Assembly (NCBI RefSeq): GCF_029689925.1
Contig: NZ_CP121445.1
Location: 4,696,501 to 4,760,500, forward strand
DNA from: Anaerocolumna sp. AGMB13025
Lineage (GTDB): Bacteria > Bacillota > Clostridia > Lachnospirales > Lachnospiraceae
DNA length: 64,000 nucleotides
Direction: 5' to 3'
Made by a program: the position numbers and the translations under genes
In this document: positions 54,602-63,166 of the stretch, in pieces
Layout of the letters: every line of letters begins with the position of its first letter
Numbering within the stretch: the first letter of the stretch is position 1
Notes under the pieces: model-generated
What the model saw: only the letters and a program-made list of their open reading frames with translations
What the model was told of the DNA's origin: nothing
The model's database searches: none

Positions 54602-55411
54602 TTATCCTCCAGTGATCCTTACCTGGATTTCTGTTAGGAATTCTTCTGTCTTCATCGATTCCCGGTTATCAATAATGTAGAGTTCAAAAGGATTACCAGC
54701 TATCTCATACCCTTTTTCCCCGGCATAGCAGAGCAGATTCCTGATACACTCCCTGCTCTTACGATAGTCCCCCCGGTAATAGCAGGAAAGATAAGACCCC
54801 TGGGGAATGAGAAAGTCATATTGTTTTGCATTGGATTCCAGTATAAAGAATACATTGTGGTAGCCGCCTTCCATACCCTGTTCAATATCCTCTATATCCA
54901 CAGTAGCTCCAATTGCCTGGTTGCCAAAATCTCGAATCTTCCCTTCGTGCTTTCTATGGAGCTTCTTTACCGCAAAATCCATCTCCTCATCCCGGATTAT
55001 ATATTCATTTAAACGGACACAGGGTCTTACTCCCAAATTCTTTACCCTGTAAAGATCTACTGCTATTGTATCCGCTTCCTTTAGTGCATTCATTCGTTCT
55101 TTAATCAGTTGTTTCCGCAGTTTTAAGCCTTTTAACTGTTCGGTGATATACTCTTCTTCCTCCTTCAGCAGCGCAAGTGTATTATCTATGCTCTGGCGTT
55201 CCAGATAATCTTTGATCTGTTTCATGGAGAAATCCAATTTACGTAAATCCGAAATGATATTAAGTTTATAAATATCTTTCAGACTATAGAGTCTATAATC
55301 ATTAATATCCCGCTTCGGTTTTAGAATCCCCAGCTTTTCATAGTAGCGCAGTGAATCCACGCCGATACCGTAAAGCTTTGAGATCTCATTAATTTTGTAA
55401 TAATCCTTCAT
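54602..55411 (-). CDS. MerR family regulator with GyrI-like effector domain
   Basis: 269 residues. MerR HTH (YKINEISKLYGIGVDSLRYYEKLGILKPKRDINDYRLYSLKD), a coiled coil (about 75-110) and a C-terminal drug-binding GyrI/BmrR-like domain (RVKNLGVRPCVRLNEYIIRDEEMD...). It senses amphipathic compounds. AAAAGGAGG precedes the start. It is divergent from the YitT gene, and the pair of 39-bp inverted repeats encloses it together with a TTTCACAC element. Confidence 0.9.
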   Translation of the reverse strand: MKDYYKINEISKLYGIGVDSLRYYEKLGILKPKRDINDYRLYSLKDIYKLNIISDLRKLDFSMKQIKDYLERQSIDNTLALLKEEEEYITEQLKGLKLRKQLIKERMNALKEADTIAVDLYRVKNLGVRPCVRLNEYIIRDEEMDFAVKKLHRKHEGKIRDFGNQAIGATVDIEDIEQGMEGGYHNVFFILESNAKQYDFLIPQGSYLSCYYRGDYRKSRECIRNLLCYAGEKGYEIAGNPFELYIIDNRESMKTEEFLTEIQVRITGG

Positions 55412-55520
55412 AGATTGAGCCTCCTTTTAGATACACCGTCGTACCTCTCAAGTCCGCATATAGTTTTATATTTACTTTCCTGCTTATAGTATACTCCTGT
55501 TTTTGGAAAAAATTAAGTAC

Positions 55521-55549
55521 TTGACATTGGTATTATACCAGAGTTTAAA
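55521..55549 (+). promoter_or_regulatory. Possible promoter toward the YitT gene
   Basis: TTGACA, 17-bp spacer, TTTAAA on the plus strand. The -35 is perfect and the -10 weak. Confidence 0.45.
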
Positions 55550-55576
55550 CTAAAATGGTAGAACAAGAAAGATAAG

Positions 55577-55630
55577 AAGTGTGAAAGAAATTTATATGAG
55601 AAAGGTTGCCACACTGAGCATCTTTCACAC
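55577..55630. repeat. Dispersed element with TTTCACAC end, copy 2
   Basis: GTGTGAAAGA and TCTTTCACAC arms are a perfect 10-bp inverted repeat around 32 bp that match the copy at about 0.8 kb. Confidence 0.75.
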
Positions 55631-55644
55631 ATTCTAATTGTGGC

Positions 55645-55683
55645 AATATCCCAGGCCAGCCTGGGATATGCAATGGGTGTAAA
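55645..55683 (-). repeat. 39-bp inverted-repeat arm, right of MerR cassette
   Basis: Reverse-complement match to the arm at 54.56 kb with two differences. It ends two bases before the YitT start codon, so the ribosome site of that gene seems to be lost or replaced. Confidence 0.8.
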
Positions 55684-55685
55684 TT

Positions 55686-56339
55686 ATGATTTACTCAAAC
55701 GACAAAAAAATATCCATAAATGCGAAAAGACTCCTGTTTATTATCCTTGGAACCGGAATTTCTTCCTTTGGTATATATAATATCCACAGACAGACAAATA
55801 TCACGGAAGGCGGTGTATTAGGTCTTATACTCCTATTAAACAATTGGACCGGGCTTTCTCCCGCTATTTTAACACCTTTACTGGATCTCATCTGTTATGC
55901 CTTCGCCTTTCGGTATTTGGGAAAGGATTTTATTAAGATATCACTTATCTCAACTTTAAGCCTGGCTGGCTTTTTTAAACTTTGGGAGATGTTTCCACCG
56001 GTTCTGCCAAACCTTACGGCTTATCCCCTGATAGCTGCCATAGGAGGAGGTCTCTTTGTAGGTACCGGAGTTGGACTTATTATCGGACAAGGTGCCTCCA
56101 GCGGAGGAGACGATGCCCTTGCCTTAATTCTCTCAAAGCTTACCCATTGCCGTATTTCCCGGGTGTATCTTGCTACCGATCTTACCATATTGCTTATATC
56201 CTTATCCTATATTCCTATTAGGCGGATTGCCTATTCCCTGGTAACCGTCACAGTATCCTCCCTGCTGATAGAATACGTACAAAAAGCCTGCCAGAAGGAC
56301 GGCTTAAAAACAGGTATGCAGTTATTACCTTATAAATAA
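55686..56339 (+). CDS. YitT family membrane protein, short form
   Basis: 217 residues with five to six helices. GTGISSFGIYNIHRQTNITEGGVLGLILLLNNWTGLSPA and GTGVGLIIGQGASSGGDDALALILSK are clear YitT family segments. The C-terminal DUF2179 domain of full-length YitT is absent, and the frame ends naturally, so this is a short form. Function unknown. The annotated start has no Shine-Dalgarno because an inverted-repeat arm lies right before it. Confidence 0.88.
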   Translation: MIYSNDKKISINAKRLLFIILGTGISSFGIYNIHRQTNITEGGVLGLILLLNNWTGLSPAILTPLLDLICYAFAFRYLGKDFIKISLISTLSLAGFFKLWEMFPPVLPNLTAYPLIAAIGGGLFVGTGVGLIIGQGASSGGDDALALILSKLTHCRISRVYLATDLTILLISLSYIPIRRIAYSLVTVTVSSLLIEYVQKACQKDGLKTGMQLLPYK

Positions 56340-56348
56340 AATCAAAAA

Positions 56349-56427
56349 AGGCTGCTGCAAAATATTGACTACCAGCCAGGGTATTGAATTCTTCCCAGGT
56401 AATTTAGCCTTTACTATGCAACAGCCT
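56349..56427. repeat. Palindromic element, GGCTGCTGC ends, copy at 56.4 kb
   Basis: Arms AGGCTGCTGCA and TGCAACAGCCT. The reverse strand holds AAGGCTAAATTACCTGGGAA, matching the interior of the family, so this copy is inverted with respect to those at 8.5 and 28.3 kb. It may terminate the YitT and CheX genes. Confidence 0.75.
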
Positions 56428-56521
56428 CTTGGTTATTTTGTTTTTGGGTTCTATTTTTATATCCTGTTAAAAATCCATTATCCAGTTACTACTGCAAATC
56501 TTTGCACTTTAATATGGCAAC

Positions 56522-56974
56522 TTATAGGTTGATTCCAACATTAAGTTCTATTTTCCCCAAATCAGTATCAAAATCAATTGCTAAAGTCTCGAAATTATTA
56601 ATCTCCGCACTTTCTAAAATAACTCTGGGAGGATTAATCTTCACTGATACTCCAAAGGATGAAAATTTTGTTGCACAGGAACCTGCCATCATACTGGTTA
56701 ATTCTCCCACTGCACTTTTTGCCATATCATCAAAAGCAGTAATAGTCATCCCCATCATCATGATTGAAGCTAATTTTTTTGCAGTATCAATAGGCATAGA
56801 AAGAGCAATATCTCCCTCAATTCCACCTTGGAAACATACTATTGTCGATAAATCTAAATTCAAGTACATCTTGTTTTTCTTTTGAATATTACTCCTTTTA
56901 ATATTTGCAACGCCAAATTGACCTAATGTTACTGTAAAAGCTTCCATAATCGCATTTATATAATTAACATCCAT
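56522..56974 (-). CDS. CheX/CheC-like chemotaxis phosphatase
   Basis: 150 residues. MDVNYINAIMEAFTVTLGQFGV start, GGIEGDIALSMPIDTAKKLASIMMM in the middle and DDMAKSAVGELTSMMAGSCATKF with the family's acidic-x-x-Asn-like catalytic helix. In CheX the motif is ExxN; here the matching segment is VGELTSMMAG, with methionine where Asn is usual, so phosphatase activity could be reduced. CheX removes phosphate from CheY. No other motility gene is in the window. Confidence 0.82.
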   Translation of the reverse strand: MDVNYINAIMEAFTVTLGQFGVANIKRSNIQKKNKMYLNLDLSTIVCFQGGIEGDIALSMPIDTAKKLASIMMMGMTITAFDDMAKSAVGELTSMMAGSCATKFSSFGVSVKINPPRVILESAEINNFETLAIDFDTDLGKIELNVGINL

Positions 56975-57024
56975 ACAGCTAATAATATCTCCTTTTAGTC
57001 TGCCCCATCCCTAAAGTGTTCGGA

Positions 57025-57198
57025 TTATTGATTAACAAAATATCCTTTTCTTTGATTGAAATCATCAATAAGCTGTAATATTTTTATTTTTTGATACACT
57101 AAATATTGAAGCTCTTCTGTATTTTCTGTACTTTTATCAATTCTAGAATCAACATTACTTAATACGTTAAGCAAGTCATTGATTGTCTGTTCACTCAT
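57025..57198 (-). CDS. Small acidic protein (57 aa) upstream of cheX
   Basis: MSEQTINDLLNVLSNVDSRI begins a 57-residue helical protein with a coiled-coil-like pattern, ending KGYFVNQ. AGAGAGGAATAAGGA is upstream. It precedes the CheX gene by 50 bp on the same strand and is probably in one operon. Not recognised; could be a small binding partner. Confidence 0.65.
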   Translation of the reverse strand: MSEQTINDLLNVLSNVDSRIDKSTENTEELQYLVYQKIKILQLIDDFNQRKGYFVNQ

Positions 57199-57391
57199 AT
57201 AATCCTTATTCCTCTCTTGTTAGGTTATTGTTAGGTTATTGATATTTTAATTCATTTCGGTCATTCTTAAGATAAATATTATAACGTTCAGACTATATAC
57301 CTATTAAGATGGGAAGAAAGAACTACAGAATAGCATTACTAACAAAAGGCTTCTGGATAATTATTACTTTGAGCAACAGGTTTGCTTACAT

Positions 57392-58546
57392 TTATTGGAT
57401 AAAGCCCGTCCCTTTACTCTTTCTCAACCCACGTTCTACAGATTGATATAACCAATTACAAAGACTGATATCTTCTTTTGCAGCATAAAAGCTATCTGAA
57501 ACGCTTAAAGTATGTGGAGTTGTACCTTTCTTAGCATCAAGAGCGTAGTCGGTTATAAAATAATAATAATTCTTATGACTTGACGCTAGTGCTTTGGCAG
57601 AATTAATCATTTGCTCCGACCAAATATACTTATATTCCGAATCTTCTGTTAATACGCCATTCAATCTCTTTTGAAAATTTATAAGCAGGTTGTCATAAAG
57701 AGTATTGGACTGTAAAAATATTATATTAGGATAAACGGCAGCATCATAAGACAATGCCGCAGTAATCAGATCTGATTCTGGTGCATAGCCAAAGGTGTTT
57801 CTAAAATCAGCCTTCCAGTAGGAATCAATAATATCAGCCCATCGTTTGGTCTGAATATAGGAGCTGTCGCAATATTCAAAAATCTGAGTATTCGCTTCCT
57901 GCCTGGCAATATATGGCGTCCAGAATGCTGCGCCAAAGCCACCCGCACTTTCACCGCATATGAGTATTTTCTCCGGCTGTGCTGCATTATTAAAAAACCA
58001 GTCCAAACATGCCTGGACATTGGTTTTACCGTTATGATACGAGACGTGGGTTATATTATTTTTTTCGTAGGTTATCGTATTATTCCCTATATGGAAATCA
58101 CCCGTACTATAAGGAATATAGACAAAATTCCAGTCATTGAATGGATTCCTATTATTGTCGGCTTCTAATATTCCACCCATTGTACTTAGCTTATAAAATG
58201 GAATATTTGCAAAATAGGTAGGCGCATCTCCTTTTAACATTCCCGTAATGGTTATAGGTGCAGCAGTAGATGCTTCATCCCAATTCATCCCGCCGCCCGA
58301 AAAGAATATAATCCATTTGTTGCTGGTACCTCTTTTTGTCAGCAAGTAATATTCCGAACCATCCCCTGATTTTACCAAACTGCCCAGCGTAATTTTATTC
58401 CATTTGTTTAATTCAGTTTTACTGAAATTACCAATCTGAGTTGGTCGTTTGATGATAAAAATAAATAGTATAGCACTTATAAATAAAATGGACATTATAA
58501 CAATAAAAAGTACTATCCATATCCTTTTCCATATTTTCTTTTTCAT
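57392..58546 (-). CDS. Pectinacetylesterase/Notum-like hydrolase, membrane-anchored
   Basis: About 384 residues. N-terminal helix (IWIVLFIVIMSILFISAILFIFII) serves as signal or anchor. The hydrolase has FFSGGGMNWDEAS (oxyanion side), IPYSTGDFHIG, nucleophile Ser in ICGESAGGFGAAF, and candidate Asp/His later (YFITDYALDAKKGTTPHTLSVSD). Pectinacetylesterases remove acetyl groups from pectin outside the cell. The ATG with AAAGGTGG upstream is preferred to an earlier GTG. Confidence 0.87.
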   Translation of the reverse strand: MKKKIWKRIWIVLFIVIMSILFISAILFIFIIKRPTQIGNFSKTELNKWNKITLGSLVKSGDGSEYYLLTKRGTSNKWIIFFSGGGMNWDEASTAAPITITGMLKGDAPTYFANIPFYKLSTMGGILEADNNRNPFNDWNFVYIPYSTGDFHIGNNTITYEKNNITHVSYHNGKTNVQACLDWFFNNAAQPEKILICGESAGGFGAAFWTPYIARQEANTQIFEYCDSSYIQTKRWADIIDSYWKADFRNTFGYAPESDLITAALSYDAAVYPNIIFLQSNTLYDNLLINFQKRLNGVLTEDSEYKYIWSEQMINSAKALASSHKNYYYFITDYALDAKKGTTPHTLSVSDSFYAAKEDISLCNWLYQSVERGLRKSKGTGFIQ

Positions 58547-58725
58547 ATATACCACCTTTTTCTATCATTGTGAGTTCATATTCCAACAAGCTGCAATTAT
58601 AGCTATACCGCATATGTCCTTATTATATACCAATAAAATGATAGTCTCAACCTGCATGAAACGTAAACTATTTTATTAATAATATCCTCAAAAATCCATC
58701 CATATCCGTCTGTGAAAATTCTTAT

Positions 58726-58779
58726 TTAGACGAATTAACTCTGTTAGACGAATCAACTCTGTTAGACGAATTAACTCTT
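58726..58779. repeat. Three 18-bp tandem repeats before a MerR gene
   Basis: Unit TTAGACGAATTAACTCTG, three times with one or two differences, ending in the -35 box of the MerR promoter. The rest of the 370-bp gap holds no gene. It may hold regulator sites. Confidence 0.85.
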
Positions 58780-58806
58780 GACTTACTAAATTATATTAAG
58801 TAACAT
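58778..58806 (+). promoter_or_regulatory. Promoter of the MerR gene at 58.9 kb
   Basis: TTGACT, 17-bp spacer, TAACAT directly after the tandem repeats, about 110 bp before the start codon. Confidence 0.5.
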
Positions 58807-58918
58807 ATAAATATTTAAGTACACAAACTATGTTTTGATAAAATGTATTATAAGCATTAGGACATGCTAAATAAGACCGTACAAAACGAAGCCAAATTTT
58901 TTTTACCAGGAGGAAAAC

Positions 58919-59329
58919 ATGTATACAGTAAAAGAAGTAGCTGAAAAATTAAACTTTACTGAACATACCATTCGTTTTTATACAGATAGGGGTTTGGTAC
59001 CAGGTTTACAGCGTGATAAGAATAATATTCGTCTGTTTGATGACAGCGCAGTTGATTGGCTGGAATGCGTCAAATGTCTAAAGGAGTGCGGCATGTCCAT
59101 AGACAGCATCAAAAACTATATTGACCTTTGCCAGCAGGGCGACTCAACGGTTCCTGACCGGTATGAGATTATATTAGAACAGAGCAAACATGCTTTTTCA
59201 CAATTAGAAGAAGCAAAACAGCGAGCCAAATATATGGAACGAAAATTAAAGCACTATTCAGATATTATACAGCAGGGGATTCCTGATGATACAAATCCGG
59301 AAAATTGGGAGAAAAATCGATGTCGATAA
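58919..59329 (+). CDS. MerR family regulator (short)
   Basis: 136 residues: HTH (YTVKEVAEKLNFTEHTIRFYTDRGLVPGLQRDKNNIRLF) then a long dimerisation helix and a short tail. This form often controls nearby oxidoreductases. The SDR gene converging on it has a promoter with a MerR-type 19-bp spacer and a perfect dyad, making it a likely target. CAGGAGG upstream. Confidence 0.9.
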   Translation: MYTVKEVAEKLNFTEHTIRFYTDRGLVPGLQRDKNNIRLFDDSAVDWLECVKCLKECGMSIDSIKNYIDLCQQGDSTVPDRYEIILEQSKHAFSQLEEAKQRAKYMERKLKHYSDIIQQGIPDDTNPENWEKNRCR

Positions 59330-59365
59330 AAGATTAAAATGTAACTCCTTCATGCTATATTGAGA

Positions 59366-59413
59366 AAACAGATAGTCTACGTACTTTTATACGAAACGAA
59401 GACTATCTGTTTT
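59366..59413 (+). terminator. Terminator after the MerR gene
   Basis: AAACAGATAGTCT / AGACTATCTGTTT stem with a T-rich tail (TTATTTTAT). Confidence 0.85.
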
Positions 59414-59503
59414 ATTTTATACGCTGATATGAAATTGCTGATGCTTATGGCTGGGGGTAAAAATTTGATACGAATTATTACAGGCTTTATTATATAAAGT
59501 CTT

Positions 59504-60247
59504 TTATAAACTTTGAGCTGTCGGACGGACTATCATTTCATTGATATCTACATTAGCTGGCTGCTGGATTGCAAATAATATGGTATTTGCTATATCGTTG
59601 GCTTCCAAAGGAGTCCATTCTTTATTACCTAATTTCTCTAAAGCAGGAAATATAGAGGTATCCGTAATCGTGTTGCTTAATTCGGTTGCCACTGATCCGG
59701 GACAGATGAGGGTAGTCCTGATTTTTTGAGTTGACCCAATTTCTGCTCTCATTCCCTCTGTCAGTACCCGTACTGCAGATTTGGTAGCACTGTAAACGGA
59801 ACTGGATGGAAAAATGACATGAGATGCAATTGAACCGAAATTAATGATATGCCCCTCATTGCGTTCTTCCATATGCTTATACACAACCGCCATCCCATAA
59901 AGAACACCTTTTATATTCACATCAATCATCTGTTCCCACTCGTTGACCTTTAAGCTTTTGAAGAAGGAAAGGGGCATAACTCCGGCATTGTTAATCATAA
60001 TATCAATTTGCCCGTAAGTTTTTAGGGTCGCATCAGCCAGGGCTTCCATATCTGCATATGAAGTAACATCGGTAACTTTGAAGCTGGCTTCGCCCCCTTC
60101 CTTCATAATTTCTTTACACAATTCCCGCAGCCGCTCTTCCCTTCTTGCCGCCAGCATGACTTTGATTCCGTGTTGGGCAAGGAGCTTAGCCGTAGCTGCC
60201 CCCATTCCGCTGCTTGCGCCTGTTATAATTGCTACTTTCGTATTCAT
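59504..60247 (-). CDS. Short-chain dehydrogenase/reductase (SDR)
   Basis: 247 residues, classical SDR. TGASSGMGAATA cofactor loop, INNAGVM, catalytic Ser and Tyr-x-x-x-Lys in YSATK, and a C-terminal PTAQSL. A basic residue after beta-2 (AARREERL) points to NADP(H). It oxidises or reduces an alcohol/carbonyl. AAAGGAG precedes the start. Regulated from a MerR-type promoter. Confidence 0.93.
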   Translation of the reverse strand: MNTKVAIITGASSGMGAATAKLLAQHGIKVMLAARREERLRELCKEIMKEGGEASFKVTDVTSYADMEALADATLKTYGQIDIMINNAGVMPLSFFKSLKVNEWEQMIDVNIKGVLYGMAVVYKHMEERNEGHIINFGSIASHVIFPSSSVYSATKSAVRVLTEGMRAEIGSTQKIRTTLICPGSVATELSNTITDTSIFPALEKLGNKEWTPLEANDIANTILFAIQQPANVDINEMIVRPTAQSL

Positions 60248-60310
60248 ACATGATTCTCCTTTACAAATATATTTAAACTTATCACATAATTAGTATCATA
60301 TGATATGTCT

Positions 60311-60341
60311 AAAATACTCCCTTCGAGTAACACGAAGTCAA
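60311..60341 (-). promoter_or_regulatory. MerR-type promoter of the SDR gene
   Basis: TTGACT, 19-bp spacer, TATTTT on the minus strand. The spacer contains CTTCG, 7 nt, CGAAG, a perfect dyad as in MerR operators. The MerR gene at 58.9 kb is the natural candidate. Confidence 0.75.
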
Positions 60342-60439
60342 GGACTTTTAAAACTTTTTTAAGGAGTTCTGCCCTGTATTCTTTTGAGTAACCACTTAAA
60401 GCCGTAGAATCACTTAATGAATTCGAGTGTCAAAAGGTT

Positions 60440-61243
60440 TTATATAGTACGGACAATTCCGCCATCAATTGTATGTTCCGCACCGACAATATAAGACGCT
60501 CGATTTGACACAAGAAAAGCTGCAAGTTCTGCTACTTCCTCCGGACGGGCAGTACGTCCTATTGGGATACCTCCTAAGGAATCCATTAATGACTGCCTTG
60601 CATCGTTATAACCACAGCCACGTTCGTTCGCCATCCGCTCAATTAACCGTTCTGCTGCCTTCGTTTCCGTAAACCCGGGCGCAATGCTGTTAACACGAAT
60701 TCCCTTTGGAGCAAGTTCTGTTGCAAGGGCTTTGCTGTAATTTCCAAGTGCCGCTTTCGCTGCCGAGTATGCCATCGTATTTTCACCTGGAAACCTCCGC
60801 TGTATTGATGTGATATGAAGGATAACCCCATAGCTTTGTTTTAGCATCGGAGGCAGTAATCCGCGGTCTAACCGAACCGCTGCAAATAAATTGGTATCAA
60901 AGGTACGCTGCCAGTCCTCATCTGTCTGCTTTAGGACACCCCCTGTGGGTGTTGATGATCCGCCGACATTATTGACAAGAATATCCACTCCTCCAAAGCG
61001 TTCCAATATATATTCCACAATCTTTGCAGTGCCCTCAGGAGTGCTGATATCTGCCTGTATAAATAATTCAGTTTCTTTTAATTCCTCCGGAGTGGTTCGC
61101 GCTGTTGTAATGACTGTAGCCCCAGCTTTGGTAAGGCGCTTTACAATTGCCTCCCCCATTCCGCCCTTCGTACCACCAGTTACTAACACACGCTTTCCTG
61201 CAAGCTCCATAGGATCAATTGTTATATGGTTAAAATTTTCCAT
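60440..61243 (-). CDS. Short-chain dehydrogenase/reductase (SDR)
   Basis: About 267 residues. TGGTKGGMGEAIVKRL cofactor loop, NNVGGS, YSAAKAALG with the catalytic Tyr and Lys, and RPEEVAELAAFLVSNRASYIVGAEHTIDGG at the end. GGTKGGMG is a slightly longer loop than usual. ATG with AAAGGAGG upstream is chosen. It lies upstream of the other SDR gene on the same strand, 190 bp apart. Confidence 0.92.
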   Translation of the reverse strand: MENFNHITIDPMELAGKRVLVTGGTKGGMGEAIVKRLTKAGATVITTARTTPEELKETELFIQADISTPEGTAKIVEYILERFGGVDILVNNVGGSSTPTGGVLKQTDEDWQRTFDTNLFAAVRLDRGLLPPMLKQSYGVILHITSIQRRFPGENTMAYSAAKAALGNYSKALATELAPKGIRVNSIAPGFTETKAAERLIERMANERGCGYNDARQSLMDSLGGIPIGRTARPEEVAELAAFLVSNRASYIVGAEHTIDGGIVRTI

Positions 61244-61292
61244 AAATAGTCCTCCTTTATTCATTCTATATGAAATTACTTTACCGTATCAT

Positions 61293-61340
61293 AATATCAA
61301 AGATAATCTGACAACTTCATGTCAGGTTATCTTTGATATT
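61293..61340. repeat. Near-perfect 21-bp inverted repeat between ABC-F and SDR genes
   Basis: Arms AATATCAAAGATAA + tCTGACA and their complement, one mismatch, 6-nt loop. It can be the terminator of the ABC-F gene or an operator for the SDR gene, since CTGACA...TGTCAG is a typical dyad. Confidence 0.75.
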
Positions 61341-61388
61341 GGACAGGAAGATGCAATTTACTAAAAGCCGTATGCCCTGTAGCAGCAC

Positions 61389-62924
61389 CTATATTTTTTC
61401 TATACTGATTACCTGGCTTGCCCACGAACGATAAAATGCTTCCTCGTGAGACACTAACAGTACTGTACCGCCAAAACTTTTTAATGCATCCTGAAGGGCT
61501 TCTTTCGCAAGGGCATCCAGATGGTTTGTCGGTTCATCAAGAATTAAAAAGTTACAAGGAGATAACAGCAATTTGCAGAACTTCACTTTTGCCTGTTCGC
61601 CGCCGCTTAATGTTGACACTGCCTGCATTACATGTTCACTTTTTATGCCGCACCTTGAAAGCTGACGGCGTACCTCCTTGGTACTCATGGAAGGGTAGTA
61701 GGCAGTAATTATCTCAAGAGGTGACTGGCATGGACTTTCCCATATTATATCCTGTTCATAATAACCAAGCCGCACCGTGTCGGCAAATATAAAATCTCCT
61801 GACATTTTTTTAATTTGTCCGGTTAAGGTTTTCAGCAAAGTTGACTTACCAATTCCATTAAAACCGGTAATCACGATTTTCTGACCTCTGTTAATCGTAA
61901 GGTTTTGGAGAGAAAGCAACGGATAATTATAGCCGATCTCTAGATTTTTTACGTTTAGCATTTCCTGGGATGAACCCGTAGTTTCCAAAAAGCTGAAATC
62001 AGGCTTTGAGACAGAGGCCGAAGGCGGCGCAATACGAGCCATACGTTCAAGCTGTTTGCGTCTTCCCCTGGCGTTTCTGCTGTTATTGCCTGCTATATTC
62101 TTGCGGATAAATTCTTCGGTCTTTTTAATTTGCTGCTGTTGGGCAAGGTATCTGTGAATATGTTCCTCACTTAAGTGCTGTTTTTGTTTTAGGAAATCAG
62201 AGTATTTTCCCGTATATTTTCTGAGTTTTCCCGCATCTATATCACAGATGCAGCCAGAAATCTTTTCAAGAAAATCATAATCATGAGAAACTACAATAAA
62301 GGCATTGGGGAAGGCCGATAAATATTCTGAAAGCCACAGTACATGCTCCTTATCTAAAAAATTCGTTGGTTCATCAAGGAGTAAAACCTCCGGTTCTTCT
62401 AACAGCAGCATTGCAAGAATTACTTTAGCCCGCTGCCCTCCGCTTAACTCGGATATCAGCCTATTACCGCCAATAACGGATAACCCAAGTCCATTCATTA
62501 CCTTTTCTATATGGGACTCGATATGATAGAACTCTCTGGCTTCCAAGGTGATTTGATACTTTGCCGCTTGCAATAAAGCTTTTTCGTCACCGGTACTAGC
62601 ATATTGTTCGTAGAGTCCATTCATTTTTTCTTCAAGAGTATATAACTCACAAAACGCTCTTTTCAAATACTCCGTAATACTACAATCCCCTGTAATAACC
62701 CCATGCTGGTCAAGATGTCCGAGTTTTATATTTGACTGCCAAACAACATGGCCACCATCCGGAATAATTTCTCCGGATAATATTTTAATTAAGGTGCTTT
62801 TACCCGCACCATTCTGTCCGACAATACCCATGTGTTCCCCCTTAAATAACTCAAGGGCTTCGTTTTGATATAATATTTTCTCTCCATAAGTATGGCTCAA
62901 ATTTGTAATTTCTAATAAACTCAT
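61389..62924 (-). CDS. ABC-F family ATPase (probable ribosome protection)
   Basis: 511 residues with two ATPase domains and no membrane part. Walker A GQNGAGKSTLIKIL and GFNGIGKSTLLKTL, signatures LSGGQRAKVILAML and LSGGEQAKVKFCKLL, Walker B LLLDEPTNFLD and LILDEPTNHLD. The linker (HRYLAQQQQIKKTEEFIRKN...RGRRKQLERM) is the antibiotic-resistance-type hairpin reaching into the ribosome. It likely pushes an antibiotic off the ribosome; a housekeeping Uup/YdiF role is the alternative. Its leader with an upstream ORF and two terminators supports drug-induced expression. Confidence 0.9.
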   Translation of the reverse strand: MSLLEITNLSHTYGEKILYQNEALELFKGEHMGIVGQNGAGKSTLIKILSGEIIPDGGHVVWQSNIKLGHLDQHGVITGDCSITEYLKRAFCELYTLEEKMNGLYEQYASTGDEKALLQAAKYQITLEAREFYHIESHIEKVMNGLGLSVIGGNRLISELSGGQRAKVILAMLLLEEPEVLLLDEPTNFLDKEHVLWLSEYLSAFPNAFIVVSHDYDFLEKISGCICDIDAGKLRKYTGKYSDFLKQKQHLSEEHIHRYLAQQQQIKKTEEFIRKNIAGNNSRNARGRRKQLERMARIAPPSASVSKPDFSFLETTGSSQEMLNVKNLEIGYNYPLLSLQNLTINRGQKIVITGFNGIGKSTLLKTLTGQIKKMSGDFIFADTVRLGYYEQDIIWESPCQSPLEIITAYYPSMSTKEVRRQLSRCGIKSEHVMQAVSTLSGGEQAKVKFCKLLLSPCNFLILDEPTNHLDALAKEALQDALKSFGGTVLLVSHEEAFYRSWASQVISIEKI

Positions 62925-62952
62925 AATAAATCCTCATTTCTGATAAAATAAA

Positions 62953-62983
62953 AGAAGGCCTTATGCATAAGCACAGACCTTCT
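62953..62983 (-). terminator. Second attenuator terminator in the ABC-F leader
   Basis: AGAAGG / CCTTCT stem with inner CTTAT.GC.ATAAG helix, followed by TTTATTTTAT on the minus strand, 28 bp before the ABC-F start. Confidence 0.8.
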
Positions 62984-63044
62984 GTTTTCTAAATGTACGA
63001 TTGCAAACGTCACTAGCGCTCAGATTAATCCTGAGCAAACAAAA

Positions 63045-63072
63045 GGCCGCAGACAAAACATTGCCTACGACC
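63045..63072 (-). terminator. First attenuator terminator in the ABC-F leader
   Basis: A 10-bp stem GGTCGTAGGC / GTCTGCGGCC (with G-T pairs), 8-nt loop and TTTTGTTTG on the minus strand. Confidence 0.8.
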
Positions 63073-63166
63073 CAATAAACCACTTAAAACCTTCTCGGAA
63101 AATAGGTTCAATAATTAAGCGTAACAAAATACGCTATCATAACCTATTCACCGATAAAGGAAAGCT

